A stretch of 64,000 nt of DNA, taken from assembly GCA_021234535.1 (NCBI GenBank), contig CM037836.1, positions 22,434,769 through 22,498,768 on the forward strand. The letters run 5' to 3'. This document shows positions 40,401-52,400 of the stretch, one piece after another. Position numbers and translations under genes: made by a program. Below the pieces are notes generated by a model. That model saw only the letters and a program-made list of their open reading frames with translations, did not search any database and had not been told where the DNA came from. How positions within the stretch are numbered: position 1 is the stretch's first letter; each line of letters begins with the position of its first letter. The DNA comes from Stichopus chloronotus. Its lineage: Eukaryota; Echinodermata; Holothuroidea; Aspidochirotida; Stichopodidae.

Positions 40401-43400
40401 TAACGGCAATAACTTACTTTGATATCCCAACTGTTTTTTACCATTGTTGCATTCAGTTGGCGCCAACTAACCCAGCTGTGGAAAAAAAAACTGGGTCTTG
40501 ATGTTTTAACATGATACTGCTTAGGCTGCACGATCACAGATACTCTGCAAAGCACGGGTAGTTAATGTTTGTTGCATCAAAGATTTTACCATCTTTGGTT
40601 GAATCTACAAAGTGTTTCGCGATTCACCCATCTGAGTAGGCCATGACTTTAGCAGCTATGACATGATGTTTTACAAAATGTCTATGTAATTATGGAACTT
40701 GTGAAATTAACTGGATTATCGGATTTCTTCAACCAAATATCACAGGTAAAATGTATTTTGATATTTACTTACATTTTTATATTGTCTTGGATGTTCGATT
40801 GCAAATGTGCTAGGGATAAGCAGAGTCTATTACAAACCGCTGTTCCTATCCCTAGCTGTAGCTTCTGCTGTTTCCTGACTATTGAAGAAACATGGCCACG
40901 GTTATTATCAACATCGTAGATAGGGTGTTGTGGTTAGGAGTCAATAGACAATATGTAGCACATTAGAATATTGTCCACTTTTGCGATAAATGTGAACGGA
41001 ATACTTAAGTTCGTTAGGGTTGGTCTCACAGTATCTACGCAGCTGTAACTCAGTATTTTGATATGCAATGAACCCAAAATCTTTCAGAGACTTCTCCCCT
41101 GGACATCCGCAAGGGGTACAACACACCGGGGCCCTGCTGAGCTGGGCCCACGCCGATTTGTTCACAGGTTAGAATGTTTTGCGTGCTAGATAGATGCACA
41201 AACGCTAGCGGAAAGTCGGATGATTTTTAATCGCCCAAGTCAGCTCGCGGGAAATTTAGCAAGGTTTGCCAACTTTGGGCTACTGTAAGTTCAACTTCAA
41301 ATGCTTTGTTGCGTAATTGAAATACTTTTACTTTACACAACTGCATATTCGGACATTACCTGTCTGGTGGGTTTAACTTTTCTAATTACTAGCCTAGCTG
41401 TGGAAATAATTGGTTTGGGAGTTACCACGAGGGTATGCTTACATTAAAATTGAAATTTTCAAAAACAGTTTTCACAAAATAAGTTGTAACTTTGAATTAC
41501 TGCACATGAATGTGGTTTTAAAATCGGGCCCTTTGTACAACTAAACTTCGTAAAAAAGGTCACAGCGTACTGCCACTCTTACATGTGTAGTTTGTAAATA
41601 AAGAATAAGTTAACATGTTCGGGAAAAACACCCAAAAAAATCGGTATAGGCTGACAATTTCACTTCTACATTCCAATGTTAGGCAAGCGTAAAGATGCGG
41701 CAAATGTAGTTCTATATTTACGTTGAGGATTACTCAATAATATCTGTCTGGTTTTATAAAGGAAATTCACCCATGCGTAGTTTATTCGACCCTCACATGT
41801 CACTGGCAACTTAATACAACATCCTAACTGATTGTAGATCTGCCCAAAATCACTGCCGCTATCGCAAATCCGATCTGTTTTGCGGTGGACGATTTTCCGT
41901 CCGAGGGGACGAATTCATTGTTACAAGCTAAACGGACGAGTTTGTTACTTCCAGTTGACTGCATAATAGGGGGATTTTTGCGCGGACGAAGTGGACGAGT
42001 TGTGGACGATGTTTGGCAATTTGGACGCGGACGAAGTGTCAACTTGGACGAGACGGTACTGTACTGTACAGTGTGACACATTACATAGGGTATTGCACTA
42101 CATGACATTAGACCTAATGTTATAGCCTATAGCCTATATGATGCATTTAAAAGAGTATCACACCTTTCATGACATTTGGCATACAAAGAGTGTGGATCAT
42201 GTTTACTTCACTCTCTACTAATCTGTCTCCACTTAGCTACAGCACTACTTTGGTAGAATCAGCTTGTAACATTTAACACAGACTGTTGATGGTACTGCCA
42301 TCCACAGTTCAAACTGGACTTGTGCTTTAATCCTTTTCCTATCACCTCAACCACCAAATCTGCTTGCCTCAAGAGACTGCATACACAAGCGTTGATGTTG
42401 CATTTCATTGTACCCCTTTAAGTTTATCAATTCACATCTTGACTATTCTGTAGGCTTGTGTGAAGAACTACATTAAATTCAGCAGTCTCAATAGAATGGT
42501 GTTTAAAAGGTTCTTCTTTCTAGGAGCACTGAAAAGTGCTGCCTTAAAACCCTTTGCAGGTATTACATTTTAGCAAGTTTCTCAGGCTCTGAAATATCAT
42601 GGAGATTTGCTTTCTCAGTGACTTTTACAGCAGAAGGCAACGTTGTCAGTATGTCTGTCGACAAGACTAATTAAATCTCCAATTTTGTTTGCTCGTACAT
42701 CACTTGTGTGGTACTCCTTCCTCAAGATGTGGTCTCATGCTTCAATACTTTCCAACAATATTAGAGTTCCTCGTTACTGTGTGCATGCATCTCTCCACTC
42801 ATTGTATTCATTCTAACTGGCAATCATTAATCAAATTTCTCCGTCTCTGTCCAATATATGACTAATCACTCCCTGGATGATTAATGCGAAAAACAAACAT
42901 CTCGATCTCTCCATATGTTTGAGAGACTGCAGGCATCTTCAAGGAGAGATCACTGATCACATTATTACAGTATCACTTCATGTACTGAATGTGTTCCTGT
43001 TGTTAAACAAAGTGTACCAGGAATAATCTTGGTTCTACTGCACACAGATAGTGAAATACAGTACTGTGCTCTACTTGTAAAACTTGTTCAGAAAGTCTGC
43101 CTCTAGTAGATATCTTTGAGCAGTTTTCAAAACTTGTTGATTTAATAATGAAGATGCAATTTAATATTGAATCTGTTGATATTGCATGAAATATTTTTTG
43201 CAAGAATTAAGAGGTTTGGGGTGAATGGAGAAGGGATGGGAATAATTGTGTACATCTTCTGTAATGCAATTTTGTTTGATAAGCATGTGCCATAAATAAG
43301 TGTGGAGTGGCTAGAATCCTAGAGTAGGTTCAAGAAAATTAAGTCAGATAACTTTGATCAAAGGTGGTATGTGAGTTGATGGAGTCACAGGAGATTTTTG

Positions 43401-46400
43401 CTTGATAAAATTGATCATAAACCACTGGTTATCATGGTAAACAGGACCTAATGATAAGTGACAGCTCTTTTTAATTAACGCATCTTATTGTGGTGTGAAT
43501 TGTTCTACTTGTCTTTGCACAACAAATGCCCTCTTGCTACCCTATGAGAGCCCCTTGTGAAAGCTAAATACTGCCCTCTATTTTACATACCTCTGTGACT
43601 GTAGAATTCACATCGTAGACATATACTTACCCCTTGCCACACTACTGCATCATTTGACCTTTGCTCAAACTGACCTCGTAGTCAATTCTGACACTGCACC
43701 CTCTAAGGCATAGCTCGCCCTCGTTTGCCTTTCACTCGAGTGCTGCCTCAAGGTGTTCAGATTTCCTCGCTGTTTTTGCCTCGCGCAAGGCAGCTGTTCC
43801 GGGACAAATCCTTGAGTATTTTCGTTTTTCGTTCTGTGTTTTTATAGTCTTTCTGCTCTGTTATATTTTCTTAATTTGACTCTCGCTTTTGCGAGAAATT
43901 TAAGATTAAATATTTCAGTTTCGTGCAGCGTGCCTAGGACAGATATCCTATCATGCCGCTGCACAGTTAATCCCGTAACCTACACTCTTCGTTATTTTGC
44001 AATCCCCTTAAGGGCATTGCACAATCCCCTCCTTACGTTAAAAGTTATTTTGTATTTCACTTGTAACGTTTTGTTAGCCTCCTCATTTATCTTCTATCTT
44101 GATCTAATCGAGTTTGCTTGCCATATATTCCCCCTTAGCTCTCCTGGTATTCATTTTGTAGTGTTTTTCGGGGTGCTTACTGTTTTTTGGTTAAGAGTGA
44201 CACCCTCATGTGCCGTAAATAAGTGTGGAGTGGCTAGAATCCTAAAGTAGGTTCAAGAAAATTAAGTCAGATAACTTTGATCAAAGGTGGTATGTGAGTT
44301 GATGGAGCCACAGGAGATTTTTACTTGATAAAATTGATCATAAACCACTGGTTATCATGGTAAACAGGACCTAAAGATAAGTGACAGCTCTTTTTAATTA
44401 ACGCATCTTATTGTGGTGTGAATTGTTCTACTTGTCTTTGCACAACAAATGCCCTCTTGCTACCCTATGAGAGCCCCTTGTGAAAGCTAAATACTGCCCT
44501 CTATTTTACAGACCTCTGTGACTGTAGATTCTGTTGTTCTGTCTTTCTGGAGATTAAATACTGCTTAGCATGAAGAGTGAAGTAGGCAGATACTGAATGC
44601 TCATCAAAATTCTTGAGACAGGGACAGAATTGCCCAGACATGTCTTCTACTAATTGGTACTGTATGTGAAATATCAGTGATACACATTTGGGGAATCTTT
44701 CGCATACTGTAGTTCTTTTTTATAGTTTATTCCTATTGTCCAGTATTCATTACAGCAGGTTAGCAGTCAGGTCTGCAGGTCAGCATACTAACATGCTTTG
44801 CAGGAAATGAACAGTACTACTTGATACTGTATGTATACACTGTACCATATGTAGCTCTTGACACCTACACAGCTACCTGTGCAAATTTTGATGCAAAATT
44901 GTTTCATTCACACAAGGAGGAAGGAGTGTGTGTTAGTTTGTTGGCGGAGACAAGTGTACAGTCATGAGAAATCTGTAATCAATCACATGAACTTTGTTAC
45001 CTGCAGCCTTCAAACTTTGGTGATTGACACAGCAAATCTCCAAATCTACCTAAGCCAGAGATGGCTGTCTTCCCTAGTTCTTACGGTAAGTTCTCCGGTA
45101 AGTCCCACACACTCACTGTACTACCACGATTTACTGTAAGTGGTAGCAGACTAGAGTACTGTACGTATTAAACAAGGGGTCGTTCACTCATGCTTGATAC
45201 AAGCAACTAAAGTTGTCTTTTTCAGCTCGTAATTGTTCCTCTCAAGGTGGCAATGAACAAGTTATAGCTTTAATGAATGTGGGCAGAGCGTAAATTTTTC
45301 TCAATCAACGAACAATTTACGGTGCATGGACACTCAGTACTGCGTTACTCAGAGATCCTAGTGACTGCGACGATTGTGATATTGAAGATCGCTAGGATGC
45401 CAGTTTCAGTGTGAGGAACTATCTGCTTCCAGGTTCTAAACTGAGCATCGAAACAACAAGAATTGAGATCAATTTTCAAAACAATAGGAGAGTGTACACA
45501 GTTCTTCACTGCTCTTTACAGTAACGTGCGTTTTACGAAGCTTTCAGATGGTACTCTACATGCCAAAAGCATCTGATTTTTTTTTCAAATAAGATACCAT
45601 TTTTTTTTTTTTCTCATGTACTCTACAGTAGTATGCTTTGCAACAATTGTAAATTGTAAATCTTGTGGTGGATCTGTAATTGAAATCATTAGATGTGAAC
45701 TTCTCTACTCAATAGTAAATCAAGGTAGAGTAGATAAAAATAAATATTTTGTTGTTGAGGCACAGAAAATGTGTTTTTATTAAATGTTAAAGGGAAAACT
45801 CTAACAAACAAAGATAACTGTAATATGGCAGAGTTGCTGTACCTCTCTGTATGGATGTGCCATGTCTGGACACAGTAAATTACAGGGAGTTGATTGAAAT
45901 TGGCGATTTGCATTTGTTCTTTGAGGGGGAAGTAATTTTTTGTTTTATTGGAAAAGAATCATGTTTTGAAAATGAGTATTTATGAACTCAGAAATTAATA
46001 CTCAAAGCAGGATGATAGCCTTCTTGTCAAGAAATAAGTTTTTCACAGAGAGAAATTTAGTTAATTCATTGCTCAAGAGTCAAGAATAAGTTTTTCTACC
46101 GAACTTCCGAAAATTCAAATGATGCATCTTCTCTGTTCAATTCATCTTAATATGCGTAATGGGAATGAAGCCATTTCTTGAGACTGAATTGCTTAATAAT
46201 GATGAAAACAGTAGGCCATACAATGTCCAAAATATTTATTGTAAAGTTGACAACAATGCAAAACTATAAGTCCACAACTTTCAATCTGTTTCAAGTCTTC
46301 GTGTGTACATACAGATTATTTGAAACCACCAAAATTTTTGAATAGGCCGATGAAACCTGCAACATAGAAGTTGCGCAGAAACAAGGGAACAGAAACAAGA

Positions 46401-49400
46401 GAACACAAAACTATTGTCTTGTGCGACTTGTACGTCTTGGTGCCGTGATTATAAATTATTCATGAAGCTGTCTCAAAGGTTTCTTTAAAAGTAAAGTGCG
46501 TTACTGCAGTATGTCAATATCTTTGTAGACCAAGTGTGTGTTACTTTTGTGGGAAAATGCCTTGTATGGTCATTATTGAATATTCTCCTTTTGTGACATG
46601 TAGTTGGGGATGCTCTGGAATATTCTTTTGAAGCTATTTTCTTTGGTTGCAGTGTCGGTACATTTTAAATGCAGGACGAGTTTTGTACAGCATCAGTTTG
46701 CAGCCCTCATCTTACAACACAAAACAGTTGATATCATCCACACAGCTACTGTAATACTCTCAGTTTGGGCTCCATGGAGATCATCATACAGTATTTCATG
46801 TTGTGTAATAGCAAACGTCATCGAACAAGTTAAAGCGGTGCAGTAGTCCCGTCATCTGGGATGCCTGGAATTTGTAAAGGATGGCCAAACTTTATGATAC
46901 GATGTCCAAAATCAGTTTGTTGTGCTCTGTAAACCAAATTCAGATTTCATGAGTACAATTGCACATAGAGTACCAGCAGTAAAAGAATGTAATGAAATTT
47001 GGCAAAAACTTTGCATAATGGAAACAGCCCAATACAAGTGTGTTCAGGGCACCATGTAACAATATAGAGAAAAAAGGTTATTCTTTTGCATTAATCACAC
47101 AATTTTGGGGGGAAAACCAGATTTTTCATGTTGTAGACTCTTGGGAAGGGAGATGAAATTTCTGAAACTTCAGTACTGGGAGCTAATCCTTGAGCTGTAG
47201 AACCTTGTATGCTATGCCTTTATTACTGCAAAACTTCAGACCCAAAGTAACCAATGTTAATTGAAAAAAAATCAAACAGATACAATATAGTGAAGGCCAG
47301 TGAATTGAGTTACTATACCTGTAATCTTCTGTTTTTGCATGTCAGGATATTTCTGTGGTTGTGACTGTTTCAACTGTTTGAATTTCATTTGATGCAATGA
47401 TATGTACTTTCTGTAAGAATTTCACTGATATGTGCAACCCGCAGTTTCCAGCGTTTCAGTTTGTCTTTGTAATTTTGAATGTTGTCTGTAGCATGTGCTT
47501 GTCTGTATCTGGTGTGGTGCTCGATTAAGTGAGAAAAGAATCGTAGCGGCAAGATGTTCTGAAATCTTTTTCAGCACATGTACGTTTGGCTGATTGTTCT
47601 GTGAGAAAAGGCAACAGTATCAATATCACAGCTTGATTGTATTCCAAGGGTTTTAGACTGGAAGGGAATTGCCAATTGATTATTTGAGTAGGCAACATAC
47701 TGAAGAAGAACATTGTAGAAATGTCTGTGATGGCAAGGTGCCAAATCCATTAGAAAGTCAACTATTGATATGTTGGAAGCTGAAGCCTGTGAGCGGAATT
47801 TGTAGCAAAAGTGTGTAGAGAAGTATTCAGGCACTAAACCTAGAAATTACTGTATACATGATCAATTTACCCAAATAAATTGCCATATGGAAAGAATATC
47901 ACACAAAAAGTCATTTGAACATGCAGATATTCTCGTGAAAATCAGGAATGTGCATGTTTAATCTGAAAATTAGTTTTTAATCAAAATTCTATTTGAAGTA
48001 TGAAGAGTGAACTTGTTAGGATTACATTCATGAGAATTTCAGTTCACACAGCCCCTGTAAAGAACCAAAATCACTACTCAGTGAAGGCACACACCAACCC
48101 GCTGGACTGCAGATGGAGATTAAACGATGGATGGTAGAAGTAACTCTAAAAATAGTTTATGAGCAATGTCAATGTTCCTGTAACAAACAGAACTGTCTTA
48201 TCTGTAGACCACAGTATAGTGCCATCACATTCATGATTAATGTCAGCCCTTTGTTATCATCCTCTTAATGTAATGTTGTTTTTGATAGTAAAAGATGAAG
48301 CTGTTGTAGTAGAGTAAGGAGATACAACTGAAGTCGTCAGAGTCCCTGGTCTACATTATGGTCACAAGATGTGGGAGCAATTGAGGATCCTGTAGTCTTA
48401 CTGTATGCCTGTTGCTGTAATTTATAGTCCCTATATATCTTAATTCGATAAATGCTAGTAATGCTTGCAAGGAGTAATCTTCTGATGGACAGCGTCTCGC
48501 CTAATGTTACAATGTCCATATAACCGTACATGCACAGTGTAATGATCTTCACTCAGTCTAATTCTTTTTTGGCGTGCAGTCGTTCTGTAAAGGTGACTGT
48601 CAGTTACTGTGGCAGCAGAAAATATGGCTGTTTATCATGTTTGACAGGCAGCGAGACATTAGGCACATTTTATACCAATATTGTAAACATGTCTGCCAAT
48701 ACAGTATAATTCTATGTTGCATTTTCTCCTTTCCTCTTTCAGTGGTGAGTCTGCATCTGATGCAGAGGGTGACTTCATAGAAGAGGCATCTCAGCTGATG
48801 ACGTACGGTATCGACCCCTTCCAGGTTACTGTGAGTCAGTGTTTGCGTGTGGCCATTTTGTGAATACCACAACGTGACATATTTTTAACCTTGAATGAAT
48901 GTAAATGAATGGATGATTCCAAATGAAAGATGTTTGTGATTTTCATGCTTTTCATGCTGCTATATGCTTCGTTCTAACAACATGCAAGTGTGTTTGTGGG
49001 GTAGTGAGGGGATAATCACATGTGCTGTAAACTTCACTGATACTAAGTACAACTGAAATTTCCGTCGACCGGCGGATTTTCAGGGGATCATCGAGAAGGC
49101 ATCTGCTGTGATCTTATCAACTCGATCTTTTACCCACCTCACAGCTAAGACCCATTCATATATGAATAGAAAGGTCCATGAGTGTAGTTCCAATCATTCA
49201 TTGAAGTTTTTCGTGTCCAAACTGAATTTGACCACATGAGACAAAGCAACAAAGTTTCCTGTTTAGTAGTAGTAAAGTAGAAACTGTATCTTTATTTCAG
49301 TCTTGATATGAATAGATAAAAAGAAACATAACAATGAAATATGTACAGTAGTTACAGAGACTGAGGAGTGATTACAAGAAGCTTTTAAAAGCTTGTTGGG

Positions 49401-52400
49401 GTAAACACCCCTGAAAAAGAAAGAAACAAAGCTAAGTCAATATACAAAAACAAAGGGAAAAGAGAACAGACATCAAGGAAAACAAAGAGAAAAAGAAAAA
49501 AAAAGAGAAGAAAAAAATGAAGAAAAATGAGTAACAGGTGAAATTAATCCTGCTTACAAAATAAATGGGTTTTAAGCTTTTCTTTCAGCATTTGCTGTGT
49601 TGCATGTAATCAGAGGGTGAATTCCAAATATTTACACTTCGGTAGCGAAAAGTGATTTGGGAGGATTTTAGTCTAAAAAATTTAGTGCACATTTTGTGTG
49701 ACGAGTGAGTTTGGTAGGAATTAACATCCATGGTTGGTCGAACATAGAATTTCAGAGAGGCTTACACAATTCACAGCGCGTACTCCCTCACCTCATGTAA
49801 CCTACATGCATTTCCGTATTGACCATGGTCTAGCATCTGGCAATTGTGTGTGTGTGTGTGTGTGTATCTGGCCACCGCCCTTCCGTAATTGCGTAGGTTA
49901 TATGAGGACCGTACGTCGCTAGCGAATTCCCAAACCAGTAAGTTTTGGGGACTCTGTGCAAATTTAGGCACGTCATCATCTCGCATGTTTAATAAGGCTT
50001 GACTGGCAAGGCAAACACAGAGGTGTTAAAAAAAGTAGCATCCTTGCTGAAAGCATCACGATTGCCGAGGCAGAGGTACAGCACATATCCCCAGTTCCCA
50101 ACTCCTCATGCATCATGTCACAAATCATCTCCAAAAGTCACCCAACATTTGGACCAAAACAAAAGGTAAACAAAGTTCAAGTTTGCACTTGTAGTCAATG
50201 CAGAGGTGAAAATGTGAACAATGTATCTAAGCCCCAGTGCATTAACCCAACTTGAACTTAAGCACCGTGCCTCAGAAAATACATTGGAATCATCCCCCAC
50301 GTTAAATTCTACTGCCTGCATTACATAATGTAATCTGCATGTTTTGGATATGCTCCTCAATTCTCTGTCGTGACGTTAGAATTTGGAAGTTCAACTTCAG
50401 GGACTTAATTCTTTTGCAGGGACTTTATTTCTACAATCCAGGAGATAATTATTGAGGGAATCTTGTAGAGGTGATATCGTCAATTTGTTTTGACTACAAA
50501 TAGAGATGACATCACATATCAGTTGTTGCTATGTCCCTGAATATTTACATCCCACACTGATGCAGACTGGAAAAGTAAAGATGTACATAGTAAACCATAA
50601 GTGCACAGAGTTGTCAAGTTTTGAATAATGAGGAAATGGTAAACATAGGTAAACAGAGAACTTCCTTTAAAGAAATATTCCATCGACAATTTGAGGGGTT
50701 CTTAAATGGAAGAACATATTTTTCGCTGCAGGTTCCTCAAACCTCACACCCATATCTTGTTCAATACTCAAGACATTGCTGTTTGAATAAAGACGATTTT
50801 CTCTGGTCAAGACAGATTTCTAGTTTCCATAAAGATCACAAAACATCAACATGTTTTAAAATTCTGCTTGATATGAATTTTGCTCGGACAGGACCTCGGC
50901 AAAACTCAACTGATCCTGGGCTTTTCGTTTCGAGGAGTGCTCCTGTTCAGGAATGGCGTTGTATTGGACAGCACAGAGTGGGAACTGGTGAAGAAGATAA
51001 GCCACGATGGAAAGCATCTCCACATTACAGGCATCTCTGGACAGGTAAATGACAAAGCAGTCGATTTGAGTGACGAGTCCACCGGGAGCAGGCATGTTGC
51101 TCCTTGATGTCAAGAAAGTGCATCTCATTTCCAATTGATTCAAAATCTAGTGATTGTGATTCTAGAATTTCAAAGTTTTTGAGACTGATTTATCTGTATG
51201 TTTTGGTAAGTGATAGGTGCAGGACATTCTGTCAGATCGCAAGTTGCTGTGCTTCTATCTGTGTATTCGACAGACACATTACAAATGACTCTTGGACAGG
51301 ATGGTAGTGGTGCTTGAGAGAGGTGGAAGGGTAAACCAGGGAGCTGTTTTTTAGGAGATTGGATGTAACATTTAATTTTCTGCTAATACTTTAAGACCCA
51401 CTGGATCAAGTGAAGATCAGCTGTTGAAAATTGGCTCAAAGGTATTTCATCCCTTTATTGGGCAATTCCAGTTCAGTATCATTCAACGTCATTTTAATCA
51501 GCTAATCCTTAAACAATTAGCTCGCTCAGAACAATGCTTTGACCTCTGGTGTTCACCTGCCAACATTCTCAGAGACAAAGACACAGAAATGGACAGGACT
51601 GTGTAGTTGACGTAAGTGAATCGGTTTATCCTCGTTTTAAAGAAGGTATCACCTTCCAAAGTCTGATATTTTGTCAACTATATGAGGAGTTCCCCGAAAT
51701 AGCCAGATAAAGATTACTTGTCATGTTTTGAAATACAACCTAAAAAATTATACTGTCAAATGGGACACACCGAGTGACACCTTGACAATAATTACCTTGA
51801 CAGAATAATTATTGTTCCCCTGACAGCTGGCAATGCTGCTGCAGCACAGAAATCCTCCTAACTCATACTGTAACTGTAGCAGATGACAGATACCATATTG
51901 TGTTTTCTTTCTAATCCTTAAGTCCTGTAGAAATGTTAAGAACAATGCAAAAGAGAGATTACTGTGTGACCTTGTTGTCTGACTTCAAAGCATAGTATCT
52001 CCTTCTGATAACAGCTCCCTGGGTGGATGGTGGTACTGTACAAATATAGTACCTGTATATCCCAGGTGGACTGAGATGTAGGGCATTCCTGACACAAGTT
52101 TACATACAGTATCCTTCAATCGTGTTCTGTGAGTCAAGCTGCAAAGACCTTCAAAAGACAGTAGTGCTATATTGAAATAGAAGAGGTGGAGAAGGTATTG
52201 TTGGTGTGGAGAAGGGTAAGAATTGTATTTGAGGGTGAGGATGGTGTGGGAAAGGGTGTGGAGGGTGTGATGGTAGCGTGGAGTTGTAGAGAATTGAATG
52301 GAGGTCTTCAAACATGCTTATAACTCCTTGTTACAACATGGTGGCACTGCTACCTACCTATATGTCATATCACAGCCATATGGCACTGTTGACAAGTATT

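Larger units (their letters stand above)
29710..48742 (+). other. Intron of 19.0 kb
   Basis: About 60 percent of this intron is occupied by three inverted-repeat elements (29880-30608, 30779-33906, 34571-42056). The rest holds a direct repeat pair (43284-44528) and AT-rich DNA. From 44529 to 48742 I see nothing beyond CAGTAC motifs and a few homopolymers. No second gene is supportable. Confidence 0.75.
48831..50891 (+). other. Intron of 2.1 kb
   Basis: Donor GTGAGT to acceptor GGACAG. Contains a purine-rich A/G stretch at 49411-49525, a near-perfect palindrome around AAGCTTTTAAAAGCTT (49375-49398) and a TG microsatellite (49845-49866). No gene. Confidence 0.75.

Noticed and set aside
43876..44250. 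124-codon open frame between the direct repeats
   Set aside because: No domain, hydrophobic and compositionally biased, no splice or promoter context; its C-terminal part runs into the 322-bp repeat. Treated as chance or element-derived.
43284..44528. LTR retrotransposon or TRIM interpretation of the 322-bp direct repeats
   Set aside because: No TG...CA repeat ends, no flanking target duplication, no primer-binding site or polypurine tract at the expected places.
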